Positions 25,501-33,186 of a stretch of 49,200 nucleotides of DNA are shown in pieces. Under the pieces are notes generated by a model. That model was not told where the DNA came from and ran no database searches. It saw nothing but the letters and a program-made list of their open reading frames with translations. The translations under genes were made by a program, and so were the position numbers. The DNA comes from JAUPVS01 sp037139495 (lineage in GTDB: Bacteria; Patescibacteriota; Saccharimonadia; Saccharimonadales; JAUPVS01), in contig JBAXGG010000003.1 in NCBI GenBank assembly GCA_037139495.1, positions 1 through 49,200 on the forward strand, written 5' to 3'. How positions within the stretch are numbered: the stretch's first letter is position 1; each line of letters opens with the position of its first letter.

Positions 25501-26192
25501 TATTGGGCTTGTACCTTTCCCAGCATCCCTTGAAGGCTTATGACGACTTCTTGACCGAGCAATCGATACCTTTGAGTGAACTTAAGCCGGAACATGATGG
25601 TAAATCTGTAATAGTGGCCGGCAGTATAAATGAACTACGTGAGATTACTACCAAAAAAGGCCAAAAGATGGCATTCATCAAGATCGCCGATATGAAGGGC
25701 GAAATTGAGTTAATATTATTCCCTAATGCCTACCGGCAAACTACCGGTATCTGGGTTCGCGACCACGTTGTTTTAGTACAGGGCAAGGTAAATGCGAAAG
25801 ACCGAGATGGCAACCAGTCTGATGAAGTTAAAATTATGGTGGATGACGCTCGCGAGGTGACAGTTGAACAAGCCCAGGCTTACCAGGCAAAAGGTAAACC
25901 AATGAAGGTTCCTAAACCGCGGAAAGCGGTAACAGTCAATTCTGCCCCACCCGACCCCAAAAAAACCGCCGTACGTCTGTATATCCGCCTAGAGGATAGC
26001 GGCAACCAAGATCTGCTAGTTTCGCTAAAAGAAACAATAGATGTTAATGATGGAGAAACCGAAGTAGTTTTAGTGCTAGGCCCAGAAAAAAGTAAACAAG
26101 TAGTTAAGCTCCCTAGTCGCGTTAACTGTGATACTGCCGTAGTTGAACAGATACGGGAGCTAGTCGGTGTGACTAACGTTAAACTGCAATAA
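22572..26192 (+). CDS. dnaE: DNA polymerase III alpha subunit
   Basis: The replicative polymerase. The N-terminal PHP domain begins LHNHTQYSLLDG, with further metal-type motifs ITDHG and HAHYL-like segments; the polymerase core includes GPGRGSAAGS, and the catalytic aspartates lie in MPDIDIDIQD (Asp428, 430, 432) and near DFLGL. A helix-hairpin-helix region (FASLEDFASKV) and an OB fold (VAGSINELREITTKKGQ) follow. At 1206 aa it is of DnaE1 type and not PolC, since no exonuclease domain is inserted. The PHP His residues look intact, so intrinsic proofreading is possible; a separate DnaQ is not in this window. Confidence 0.96.
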   Translation: MPGKPLLPSDYVHLHNHTQYSLLDGLSKVPALFDHVQKAGMEAVAITDHGTLSGLIEFYKEGKARGVNPILGMEAYVATRKHTDKEAGRDKLYYHLIILAMNNVGYQNLMALSTKANLEGFYYKPRIDHELLEEYNEGLIVLSGCIGGEIGDLLRQDQYDKAKEVAVWYKKVFGDRYYLEVQDHGHPDHPARWDEQVPVTEKTLKLSKELDIPSVVTCDAHYLDHKDQEAHEILLCVQTGSYLTDENRMSLKNFELHLTDPVEVIKRWGKDHPELISNTRKIALRCVVDIELGKILIPKFPVPKNESEKSYLEKSVYSGLAWRYGGVEEADSQKMTPAEARKTLPKEVVERASYELSVINTMGFNGYFLIISDLINASKDKGIVFGPGRGSAAGSIIAYSLKITELDPLEYDLLFERFLNPDRISMPDIDIDIQDSRRNEVIQYCIDKYGTNRVANIVTFGRMAARNAVRDVARVLQVPYADADRLAKMIPPPIQGRHILLSTSLKDDMDLKNEYETSEQSKRVFDLAVQLEGTIRSHGVHAAGVVIAPDDIVKFAPLEMAQKGVVATQYSMNPIEELGLLKMDFLGLSNLTIIKNALRIIKKVHGEDIDINRLPLDDSKTFELLQRGDTTGVFQFESPGMKRYLRELRPTEFDDVIAMGALYRPGPLSAGLTDSFIKRKNGKEETSYAHPLMKPALESTYGVLVYQEQFMQISRDVCGFTGGEADTLRKAIGKKNREMMVKMEKRFEEGAVENGVDRELIQKFWKQLLGFADYCFNKSHSACYGLISYQTAYLKAHYPDAFMAALMTSDFDDTDRLAIEITECKNMGIQVLPPDIIESFLEFAVMPGQKQIRFGLKAIKNVGSGAVEEILRAREINGGFASLEDFASKVSARIVNRKTIESLIKAGAFDRFADRNVLVGNLDALVAYANRLQKEANSGQTDLFGDHEGVIIAPKLVLDTAVEKHNSREQLQWERDLLGLYLSQHPLKAYDDFLTEQSIPLSELKPEHDGKSVIVAGSINELREITTKKGQKMAFIKIADMKGEIELILFPNAYRQTTGIWVRDHVVLVQGKVNAKDRDGNQSDEVKIMVDDAREVTVEQAQAYQAKGKPMKVPKPRKAVTVNSAPPDPKKTAVRLYIRLEDSGNQDLLVSLKETIDVNDGETEVVLVLGPEKSKQVVKLPSRVNCDTAVVEQIRELVGVTNVKLQ

Positions 26193-26193
26193 C

Positions 26194-27075
26194 CTAGCGG
26201 ATTAAACCAATACTCTGAGACAATAGGACACACAGGCCGATAAAGACAACCAAAGTAATATCTAGAATGGGGTGATGCAGGATAAAACGTTCGCCTTTAC
26301 GAAGCTTGCGATGAATCAGGACGCTATTTTTTATAAGTACGTAAGCTAAACTGAGTCCGCCAGCTATGCCTAAGGCAAACGTGACCCACGGTGCTTGACC
26401 GCTAGTCATCGCCTGGGCTTTACTGATTGTCTGGTTGGCTTCACGAACGAAGGGGTTATCGGTGTTATAACCGGCGCTACTAGGGTTAGCAACACCTAAA
26501 CCAGCTGGTTTTTTGCCTGGCTGAGCGTAGAGAGCAACAACTATTGTTTCCGGACCATGGCCTTGAAAGTCAGGGCTATTGACGATTCCAAATCCGACTT
26601 CTGTATAACGATTATCAAGCAGGTTAGCTTTATGTGCGGGGCTATTTAACCAGCCTTTAATTACTTCATTACTGTCAACAAAGCCGTAGGCTAGATTCTC
26701 GCCAGCTTTCTGATATTGGTAAGTTGTGGAGTCGATGAAGGCCCAGGGAGTTCTACCGTCGGGTGTGATGTGAGACCAATAGTTTCGGGTGACCATATCC
26801 TGGGCTTTGGCATTTGCAGCCTGGTCTAATTGAGAGTTTTCATTAAGAATAGCCTGATTATTAGATTGGCGGGCAGCGTTAGTATCAACTAGTAAAGAGT
26901 TAGCACTGACTTCAGACGTGTATTCAAGCACTCCACGCTGCGAGCGGTAAACGGAAGAATGGCCAAGCCATATGCCTGAAAGAACTAATAAGAATAATGG
27001 CAAATAGGGCCAGTACACCTTGTTAAAGTGGTGCGGAAATTTTTTACTTTGGTGATTTTTTGTTTTAACCGGCAT
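26194..27075 (-). CDS. CAP/SCP-domain protein with three membrane helices
   Basis: A 293-aa surface protein. The N-terminal helix (~22-44) anchors an extracytoplasmic CAP domain (~65-185) with LNENSQLDQAANAKAQDMV, NYWSHITPDGRTPW, AGENLAYG and WLNSPAHKANLLDNRYTEVGFG, the SCP/PR1 pattern with its His residues. Two more hydrophobic helices (~232-252 and ~268-290) follow, which is unusual for CAP proteins, most of which end after the domain. The gene converges on dnaE with a 1-base gap. Its role might be in adhesion to or interaction with a host cell; that is inference. Confidence 0.87.
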   Translation of the reverse strand: MPVKTKNHQSKKFPHHFNKVYWPYLPLFLLVLSGIWLGHSSVYRSQRGVLEYTSEVSANSLLVDTNAARQSNNQAILNENSQLDQAANAKAQDMVTRNYWSHITPDGRTPWAFIDSTTYQYQKAGENLAYGFVDSNEVIKGWLNSPAHKANLLDNRYTEVGFGIVNSPDFQGHGPETIVVALYAQPGKKPAGLGVANPSSAGYNTDNPFVREANQTISKAQAMTSGQAPWVTFALGIAGGLSLAYVLIKNSVLIHRKLRKGERFILHHPILDITLVVFIGLCVLLSQSIGLIR

Positions 27076-27110
27076 CCGGGTCCTATTGTACGTCGCTTAT
27101 GCCAATAAAA

Positions 27111-27602
27111 TCAAGTGAAACGACAGTGATAAAGTGCCATAGCTGCAGCCTGAACGACATTAAAAGACTCTTTTTTACCAAACATTGGGATTACCAGCTG
27201 TAAATCAGTCAGATTTAAAACTGACTTTTCGATCCCCTCAACTTCACGTCCTAAGATTATTGCTAGCTTGGCGGCTGGCTGGTATTCATTCAGGTTGATA
27301 GCTTCCGGGGTCTGTTCTAAACCAGCAATAACAAAACCCTGGTCATGCAAATCTTCAATAACTGCGTTAATATCACCCTGTTGCCAGCTTTGGCTGGTTT
27401 CGGCACCGAGAGCCGTTTTCTTGATTTGCTTATCGATTTTGCCGGCCTGGTGGGGTATGCGTCCATCAGAAGTTGACAGTGGGTAGGGAGTGTAGCCGGT
27501 CAGGTAAACTGTTCTCACGCCCAAGCCCTCAGCAGTTCTTAGCAGCGAACCAACATTATGAGTGCTACGTAAGTTATGGGCGATTACAACAAGTTCATTC
27601 AT
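27111..27602 (-). CDS. SpoU/TrmH-family RNA 2'-O-methyltransferase
   Basis: A trefoil-knot SAM-dependent enzyme that methylates ribose in tRNA or rRNA. At 163 aa it is the minimal SPOUT domain without an added RNA-binding domain. Motif 1 is NLRSTHNVGSLLRTAEGLG (~10-28), motif 2 is LAIILGREVEGIE, and motif 3 is LVIPMFGKKESFNVVQAAAMALY, all complete including the Asn and Arg of motif 1. The target nucleotide cannot be predicted from sequence alone. Confidence 0.9.
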   Translation of the reverse strand: MNELVVIAHNLRSTHNVGSLLRTAEGLGVRTVYLTGYTPYPLSTSDGRIPHQAGKIDKQIKKTALGAETSQSWQQGDINAVIEDLHDQGFVIAGLEQTPEAINLNEYQPAAKLAIILGREVEGIEKSVLNLTDLQLVIPMFGKKESFNVVQAAAMALYHCRFT

Positions 27603-27611
27603 GTAGACCCC

Positions 27612-27617
27612 ATTATA
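27612..27617 (-). promoter_or_regulatory. -10 of near-leaderless SpoU methyltransferase gene
   Basis: On the minus strand TATAAT ends 9 bases before the ATG whose first base is 27602. No Shine-Dalgarno site. It is back to back with the pilB promoter in a 59-base divergent gap. Confidence 0.55.
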
Positions 27618-27649
27618 GATATATATTCACGAGATGCGACTGCTTATGC

Positions 27650-27655
27650 TTTAAT
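27650..27655 (+). promoter_or_regulatory. Extended -10 of leaderless pilB
   Basis: TGC-TTTAAT, ending 6 bases before the ATG at 27662. This supports 27662 as the start over a longer in-frame option at 27473, which runs antisense through the SpoU gene. Confidence 0.55.
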
Positions 27656-27661
27656 AGAGTT

Positions 27662-29266
27662 ATGAGCCAAGATGCCCGCCTCGACGAGGAACAGTCTACC
27701 CTACGCCGCGCCCGTATTTTAAATATGGCGTATATCGATACTTCTCAGATATCTAACAAACAACTTTACAAAGAGTTAATAACCGTACCAGATTTGTATA
27801 AACTTAAGGTCATTCCGCTTCAGGCTGACGACCATAACATAACTTTCGGCGTTACTAATACCACCTCACAACAAACGATAAAGGATCTGCGAAATCAATT
27901 TTTAGATCAGAGGGTTATATTCGCGCTTATTTCTGACGGTGGCTTCAGAGAATATATAAAATTGTATGACCCGCCAGCCAAAGTTGAATATCAGGATATT
28001 AGTATTAAACACCTAGCGGCCGACCAGCAGACGGTCGAGGATGTTTCGACAACTCTGGCTCAAGTCCGAGCTGATGATACTCTGGCATATCTGGTCCAGC
28101 AGGCCCATAAACTAGCTGCCTCGGATATTCACTTAGAGACACAACCGGATTTTGTAAGAGTCCGCTTGCGTATCGACGGGGTTCTTCATACTATCGCCAA
28201 ATTATCACCGGACAAGTACCGAACGTTAATCTCAGCTATCGCCAGCGCCGGGAACATTTCGACTTCATCGGATGATGCACAACAGGGCCATATTGCTCAA
28301 AAAGTTAAGATGGCCGATGGCGCGGCGGTTGATGTTAACCTGCGCCTAGAAACCGTACCGACCATCAACGGCATCGACGTAGTCATGCGCTTGTTCAATA
28401 TGGAACAAAGCATGTATCAGCTGGACAGACTAGGTCTTACCACTGAGCAGCGTAAGGTCGTCGACGACATTATTAGCCGGCCATCAGGGCTTGTGTTAGC
28501 TGTCGGTCCAACTGGCTCCGGTAAAACCACCACTCTTTACTCCATGCTCAACTCATTAAACAGTGACGAGCGTAAGATTATCACCATCGAAGATCCTGTA
28601 GAGTATCAGTTTAATGGTATTACTCAAATTTCGGTAACTTCAGCCAGCAGCAAAGAAACTAACTTCGCTGACAAGCTACGAGCTGTTCTAAGGCTCGACC
28701 CTGACATTATTATGGTAGGTGAGATACGTGATACAGATACCGCCAAAACTGCTTTACAGGCTTCGCTGACAGGCCACCTGGTACTTTCTACCTTCCATGC
28801 TTCTTCGGCAGCCGCGGCTCTGACCCGAATGATGGATATTATTGGCGAGAACCCATTGTTTGTTTCGGCAATTAGGTTAGTTATGGCCCAACGCTTAGTG
28901 CGCCGTTTAGATGACAAGCTTAAAGTTGCTTTTACTCCTGACGAAACCACGCTCGCTAAGATAAAAGAAGTTGTTGATTCGCTACCAGATAATATCAAAA
29001 AACCTGACTTAAATAACCTTAGTTTGTTTAATCCCGGCAAATCGCCCGATAATCCCTATGGCTTCAGTGGTCAAGTAGCTTTACGTGAACAATTTTTGAT
29101 GACCGGCGAAATCGGCGCTCTGATCCAAAAAGGCAAATCAACAACCGCTCAAGAGATTGAAGCTGCCGCTATAAAAAGTGGTATGCGTACCATGATTCAG
29201 GACGGCATTCTTAAAGTCATAGCCGGTGAAACTACTTTAGAAGAGGTTTACCGCGTAGTTGGCTAG
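27662..29266 (+). CDS. Type IV pilus assembly ATPase, PilB/GspE family
   Basis: The hexameric cytoplasmic motor that polymerises pilins. The N-terminal T2SSE-like domain (~1-140) leads to the ATPase with SDIHLETQ, RLRIDGVLH, Walker A GPTGSGKT at 282-289, the Asp box IITIEDPVEYQ, Walker B LDPDIIMVGEIRD (~344-356) and the His box LTGHLVLSTFHA. The tetracysteine zinc site of most PilB/GspE proteins is missing: the places of CxxC are DDKLK and GKSPDNPYGFSGQ. At 534 aa it is nearly full length. Other pilus genes are not in the window. TadA or PilT are less likely given the N domain. Confidence 0.88.
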   Translation: MSQDARLDEEQSTLRRARILNMAYIDTSQISNKQLYKELITVPDLYKLKVIPLQADDHNITFGVTNTTSQQTIKDLRNQFLDQRVIFALISDGGFREYIKLYDPPAKVEYQDISIKHLAADQQTVEDVSTTLAQVRADDTLAYLVQQAHKLAASDIHLETQPDFVRVRLRIDGVLHTIAKLSPDKYRTLISAIASAGNISTSSDDAQQGHIAQKVKMADGAAVDVNLRLETVPTINGIDVVMRLFNMEQSMYQLDRLGLTTEQRKVVDDIISRPSGLVLAVGPTGSGKTTTLYSMLNSLNSDERKIITIEDPVEYQFNGITQISVTSASSKETNFADKLRAVLRLDPDIIMVGEIRDTDTAKTALQASLTGHLVLSTFHASSAAAALTRMMDIIGENPLFVSAIRLVMAQRLVRRLDDKLKVAFTPDETTLAKIKEVVDSLPDNIKKPDLNNLSLFNPGKSPDNPYGFSGQVALREQFLMTGEIGALIQKGKSTTAQEIEAAAIKSGMRTMIQDGILKVIAGETTLEEVYRVVG

Positions 29267-29275
29267 TATTTGGTC

Positions 29276-29304
29276 TTGCAAATAACAGAGAAGTCGTGTA
29301 ACAT
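29276..29304 (+). promoter_or_regulatory. Promoter of rplS, near-leaderless
   Basis: TTGCAA (29276-29281), 17-base spacer, TAACAT (29299-29304), then 9 bases to the ATG at 29314. It lacks a Shine-Dalgarno site. It lies in the 47-base gap after pilB. Confidence 0.55.
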
Positions 29305-29313
29305 TGTTTGGAT

Positions 29314-29841
29314 ATGCCATCTGTTATAAATGAAATCGAGAACGAGTTTAAAAAAAACGCAGTTGTTGCCGTTAAGTCAGGTGACACCGTAAAAGTGCAC
29401 CAAAAAATTCGTGAAGGTAGTAAAGAGCGTATTCAAATTTTTGAGGGCTTAGTTATCCGAACCGACCGTACTGCTAGCCACACGGCTTCTATCACCGTCC
29501 GTCGTATTGCCAGTGGTATCGGCGTTGAAAAATCTTATCTTCTGCATTCACCACTAGTTACCAAGGTAGAAATTGTTAAGCGAAGCAAAGTTCGCCGTAA
29601 CTATCTTAGCTACATGCGTGCTCGAACTGGTAAATCGGCTCGTCTGACAGGTATGGTTTTTGATAAAGAAGCCGTTAATGACGTTCGTGACCTCAAGGCT
29701 GAAGCCGAAGAAGCTAAGCTAAAATTAGAGGTTGCCGCTAAGGCCGAAGCCGAACACGCTGCTAAAGCAGCCGAAGAAGCCAAGCTTGAAGCTAAAGCTG
29801 ATGCAGCTATTGCCGAACACGACGCCGCCGCAAAAAAATAA
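29314..29841 (+). CDS. rplS: Ribosomal protein L19 with an Ala/Glu/Lys-rich tail
   Basis: A large-subunit protein at the inter-subunit bridge. The first ~115 residues are canonical L19: VKVHQKIREGSKERIQIFEG, then VRRIASGIGVEKSYLLHSP and KVRRNYLSYMRARTGKSARL. The ATG at 29314 is preferred over the TTG at 29308 because L19 proteins start near this residue and the promoter spacing agrees. The last ~55 residues form a highly charged, alanine-rich helix made of near-repeats (AEAEEAKL, AKAEAEHAAK, AEEAKLEAKA), about half as long again as normal. It is followed by a strong terminator. Confidence 0.94.
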   Translation: MPSVINEIENEFKKNAVVAVKSGDTVKVHQKIREGSKERIQIFEGLVIRTDRTASHTASITVRRIASGIGVEKSYLLHSPLVTKVEIVKRSKVRRNYLSYMRARTGKSARLTGMVFDKEAVNDVRDLKAEAEEAKLKLEVAAKAEAEHAAKAAEEAKLEAKADAAIAEHDAAAKK

Positions 29842-29860
29842 ACTCGTCAATTTATAAATA

Positions 29861-29887
29861 AAACCGCCGTTTTTCTGGCGGTTTTTT
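29861..29887 (+). terminator. Intrinsic terminator after rplS
   Basis: An 8-pair stem AAACCGCC/GGCGGTTT (29861-29868 with 29877-29884), loop GTTTTTCT, followed directly by more T residues. This is the clearest terminator in the window and separates rplS from rnhB, whose start is 15 bases further on. Confidence 0.85.
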
Positions 29888-29901
29888 GTTACCATAAGAC
29901 A

Positions 29902-30456
29902 ATGATCGGGATTGATGAAGTTGGGAGGGGCTGCTGGGCCGGACCATTATTAGTGGTCGCTGCTAGGCAGCTAACAAAGCTGCCAGATGGCCTGGATGAC
30001 TCAAAAGTAGTTAATAAAAAACGACGTGACGCTATTATACCGGCTATCCAAGCTAGTTGTCAGCTAGGGGAGGGTTGGGTCGAACCAGCCGAAATAGATC
30101 AGATTGGTTTAACCGCTGCCATGAAGTTAGCTGTTGAGCGGGCACTAAATTCACTGGCGGCAAAACCAGACGAAGAAATAATTATGGACGGTAATTTTAA
30201 TTATTGTTCTCCCGTCTATACAAACGTCCGTTGCGTGATTGGCGGTGATGCCACCGAAAGTCTGGTAAGTGCTGCCAGTATATTCGCAAAAGTCAGCCGT
30301 GATAACAGGATGTCAAAACTGGCATTAATACACCCCGGATATGGCTTCGAAAAACACGTTGGCTACGGTACTAAAGCTCACCGCCAAGCACTCGAGCAAC
30401 TCGGAGTTAGCGTATTGCACCGTCAATCCTACAAGCCCATTCAAGCATTTTTGTAA
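29902..30456 (+). CDS. rnhB: Ribonuclease HII
   Basis: Removes RNA from RNA-DNA hybrids and single ribonucleotides from DNA. The signature IGIDEVGRGCWAGPL (3-17) holds the first catalytic Asp-Glu pair; IIMDGNFNY gives the third acid and SAASIFAKVSRD and HPGYGFEKHVGYGTKAH complete the family pattern. At 184 aa it is the compact single-domain form. It has no visible Shine-Dalgarno site; it starts 15 bases after the rplS terminator and so needs its own start signal, or read-through. Confidence 0.94.
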   Translation: MIGIDEVGRGCWAGPLLVVAARQLTKLPDGLDDSKVVNKKRRDAIIPAIQASCQLGEGWVEPAEIDQIGLTAAMKLAVERALNSLAAKPDEEIIMDGNFNYCSPVYTNVRCVIGGDATESLVSAASIFAKVSRDNRMSKLALIHPGYGFEKHVGYGTKAHRQALEQLGVSVLHRQSYKPIQAFL

Positions 30457-30470
30457 GCAGCTTTAATAAC

Positions 30471-30633
30471 ACTCACCAGGTAATTAGGTTAGAGTACATG
30501 GCTCCTGCCAGGCTGCGCTGCATGGCCTTTCTGCCTAATTATAGGTAACTAGCAATAGTTGGGAGACCAATTATTACCTGGCTGCCATAGAAGTTGCCGA
30601 CAGGTCCCTTGTTGGCAAATCGCTTTTTATGAT
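30471..30633 (+). ncRNA. Candidate structured small RNA between rnhB and pepN
   Basis: The 170-base gap between two convergent genes holds dense pairing. CCAGGTAAT (30476-30484) is an exact complement of 30573-30581; AATTAGG (30482-30488) pairs with 30534-30540; AACTA/TAGTT (30547-30551, 30556-30560) closes on a GCAA tetraloop; AATAGTTGG/CCAATTATT (30554-30562, 30567-30575) closes on a GAGA tetraloop. GNRA loops appear only on the plus strand. The last two helices exclude each other, as does part of the first, so two folds are possible. It ends in a terminator-like hairpin. I do not recognise the family, and it lacks the cores of SRP RNA, RNase P RNA and tmRNA. Confidence 0.5.
30593..30626 (+). 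terminator. Terminator-like hairpin at the end of the RNA candidate
   Basis: TTGCCGACAGG (30594-30604) pairs with CTTGTTGGCAA (30608-30618) over 11 positions, with two or three G-U pairs and a 3-base loop, followed after ATCGC by TTTTT. The T-tract is offset by 5 bases, so its efficiency is uncertain. It would stop plus-strand transcription from rnhB or from the RNA candidate before the pepN 3' end. Confidence 0.5.
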
Positions 30634-33173
30634 TTAAAAAACTTTTGGATATCTTTGAGGTCGCGTTTTTTCCAGGCAGCTTGCCATTGAATGGTTTCAA
30701 TACCTTGATAGTAGGCGCGTTCTAGAGCGGGGGTTAATTTAGGTCCGAAAAAAGCTTTGTATTTCTTTAAAAAAGTTGTGTCGCTCATAGTTCTAGCAGC
30801 GTAAATCGGGAAACGGGGAAAACTTAGGTCAGAGCCAACGTTTTCGATCAACCAGTCCCAGTGGTTAACCATCCATTCCCATGTCTGCCATTTGGAATGC
30901 CGATTCATAAAGCTGTAGGCCACCCAGTAGCCGATGTCTTGGAGTCGAACCACATCAGTGGTAATTAAGGACAGCGCTTGCTTGATTAATTCGGGTTGCT
31001 GAAAGCCGGTCAGTGCAGCTGCGAGGGTGGTTCTTTCTTCGCTAAGGTCGCTACTGTTATGTAGGTCGAGTAATTTTTTAAAGGTTTTGGCGTCACCGTG
31101 GCGGGCGGCGGTGTTGTATATTAGGCTACGTAGGTCTGGGTCAATTTCTTCGGGGGTTTTCATCGATTTGAACATGGCCAGGCAAACTTTTGTTACAGCC
31201 GGGTCGTCGGAAACTGATGATAAGCCAAGTATTGTTGGTCGCAAAAGCCTGTCAAAGTATGTCTCGCCCTTCTTGTGTGCCCAGCCTAGTCTTTTAAGCT
31301 GTTTGGCAACTAAACTGCGAACATAAGGCTTCATTAATTCTCGGAGCTTGTCGTCATCCATAACGCCGCGGATGCTGTTTAGTGTGCCGGCCATGACGTC
31401 CCAGACGGCATTATTATCTTCATCCTTATAGTAATGTAATAGTTCAAGAACATCAGTGGTTTTAGAATAACCAGATTTTGCAGTTTCAGCAGCATCGCTA
31501 AGTAAGCCAAGTCGGTCTAAGGGGTCTAATTTACCAGTTGGTACTTGCTTGGCTAGTTTAACCAAGTAATCGTTTGGGTAAGCGACACGATAGAATCCAC
31601 CCTGTTGGTTGTTCAATTTAAGCATATAGTCAGACTGCATTTTCCAGCTCTGCTCTTGTTTGGTCATTAATTGGGGGTCAATTAGTGCGTTCATTGGAAT
31701 CTGCCAAAGAGTTTTAGCGCGGTCCTTTTGAGCTGGGTTGGTGTAATAACGCTGTTGTTTTAAGGTGAGGCTGAGTTTTTTTGTTTCCACGCTGATAATT
31801 GGGTAGCCCGGCTGGCTGGTCCAAACGTTCATAAAGTCTTCGACTGGCTGTTTGGATATTTCGGCTAGAGCTTTCCATAGATCAACGGTATCAGTATTTT
31901 TATAGGCATGAGATTTTAAGTAGTGCCTCAGGCCGTCACGGAAGCTCTCAGGTCCTAGATATTCGTGCAGCATGTGGATGACGCTAGCACCCTTGGAGTA
32001 ACTTATGGTATCGAAAATGCTGCGGATTTCGTCAGGGTGATGAACCGGAACCTCTATAGGATGGGTATTATCTAGACCGTCGAGCCGCATTGCTCCCTGT
32101 TGTTCGTCGGTAATAAACTGGGTCCACATTTGCCATTCGGGGAATAGTTTATCGATGGCGAGGTATTCAATCCAGCTTGCAAAACCTTCGTTAAGCCATA
32201 GATCTGTCCACCAACGCATGGTTACTAAGTTACCGAACCATTGATGGGCTAATTCGTGGGCCACCACCATGGCAACATACTGTTTGGTGTTAAGGCTAGT
32301 GTTTTTAGGGTCGACGAACATACATTGTTCGCGGAAGGTGATACAGCCCCAGTTTTCCATGGCACCACTGGCGAAGTCTGGCAAAGCAATCAGATCACAC
32401 TTGGGTAGCGGGTAGGGAAGGTCAAAATAATCGTTATAGAACTCGAGGCATTTAACGGCCACATCAAGAGCGAATTCAGTAAACTGAGCGTTTGCCGGAG
32501 TTGCGTAAGTGCGCACTAAAACACCATCTTTAGTTTTGGCCTCTAAATATTTCATATGACCAACTACAAAAGCCAGTAGATAAACTGACATTATTGGGGT
32601 AGTTTCAAACTTTGTAGTAGTTTTTTGCCCAATGGTTACAGATTTGAGAATTGGAGTGTTTGCCAGCACAGTTTGGCCTTTTGGGGTGATAAGAGTTAGG
32701 TCGAAGCTAGCTTTGGCTTCTGGCTCATCTATGCACGGGAAGACTTCTCTGGCATGATGGCTTTCGAATTGAGTAGCCAATAACTTCTTGTTTTTTGTAC
32801 CGTCTTTAAAATCACAAGGATACAGGCCGTTCATTTGGCGAGTAATGATGCCGCTAAATTCGAGCTCTATCGTGTATTTACTAGGGTAAAGCATCTCGTT
32901 ACTGTGCAAACGTAGTTCGTCAAAACTCTTCTGAACGTTAATCCGGTCAACACTAACCGGCTGATCGCCCTTACGGTCGTGACGTGTAATCTTGGCGCTA
33001 GTAATCTTTAAGTCTTTTTGGTGGAGTGTTAGCCGTTGGCTAGGACGACCGGTCTTCTTACCGGCAATAATCACCCTGCCAGTGAAAGTCATGGTTTTTA
33101 TATCGGGATTAATGTTTAAGTCGTAATTCTCAGGCTCAAATTGCCTGAATAGGCGGGTCACATTTTTGCTCAT
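30627..33173 (-). CDS. M1-family aminopeptidase
   Basis: A zinc aminopeptidase trimming N-terminal residues from peptides, useful for amino acid salvage. The exopeptidase motif GAMENWG starts at ~270, the zinc site HELAH at 306-310 with the third ligand Glu in NEGFA at ~329, and a Tyr for transition state stabilisation lies in the FDTISYSKGASV segment. At 848 aa it includes the C-terminal ERAP-like helical domain and has no signal peptide. The ATG at 33173 is chosen over 33197 because a TGC-TAAAAT promoter sits just before it, between the two ATGs. Confidence 0.94.
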   Translation of the reverse strand: MSKNVTRLFRQFEPENYDLNINPDIKTMTFTGRVIIAGKKTGRPSQRLTLHQKDLKITSAKITRHDRKGDQPVSVDRINVQKSFDELRLHSNEMLYPSKYTIELEFSGIITRQMNGLYPCDFKDGTKNKKLLATQFESHHAREVFPCIDEPEAKASFDLTLITPKGQTVLANTPILKSVTIGQKTTTKFETTPIMSVYLLAFVVGHMKYLEAKTKDGVLVRTYATPANAQFTEFALDVAVKCLEFYNDYFDLPYPLPKCDLIALPDFASGAMENWGCITFREQCMFVDPKNTSLNTKQYVAMVVAHELAHQWFGNLVTMRWWTDLWLNEGFASWIEYLAIDKLFPEWQMWTQFITDEQQGAMRLDGLDNTHPIEVPVHHPDEIRSIFDTISYSKGASVIHMLHEYLGPESFRDGLRHYLKSHAYKNTDTVDLWKALAEISKQPVEDFMNVWTSQPGYPIISVETKKLSLTLKQQRYYTNPAQKDRAKTLWQIPMNALIDPQLMTKQEQSWKMQSDYMLKLNNQQGGFYRVAYPNDYLVKLAKQVPTGKLDPLDRLGLLSDAAETAKSGYSKTTDVLELLHYYKDEDNNAVWDVMAGTLNSIRGVMDDDKLRELMKPYVRSLVAKQLKRLGWAHKKGETYFDRLLRPTILGLSSVSDDPAVTKVCLAMFKSMKTPEEIDPDLRSLIYNTAARHGDAKTFKKLLDLHNSSDLSEERTTLAAALTGFQQPELIKQALSLITTDVVRLQDIGYWVAYSFMNRHSKWQTWEWMVNHWDWLIENVGSDLSFPRFPIYAARTMSDTTFLKKYKAFFGPKLTPALERAYYQGIETIQWQAAWKKRDLKDIQKFFKS

Positions 33174-33180
33174 TCCTATA

Positions 33181-33186
33181 ATTTTA
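33181..33186 (-). promoter_or_regulatory. Extended -10 of the leaderless aminopeptidase gene
   Basis: On the minus strand TGC-TAAAAT ends 7 bases before the ATG at 33173. It lies downstream of the alternative ATG at 33197, so a message from this promoter cannot use that start. Confidence 0.5.

Noticed and set aside
27473..27661. N-terminal extension of pilB
   Set aside because: It runs antisense through the SpoU gene, is Cys/Tyr-rich and unlike PilB, and the -10 box lies downstream of it.
30471..30633. SRP RNA, RNase P RNA or tmRNA
   Set aside because: The conserved SRP loop, the RNase P core sequences and the tRNA-like end of tmRNA are not present, and the length does not fit RNase P RNA or tmRNA.
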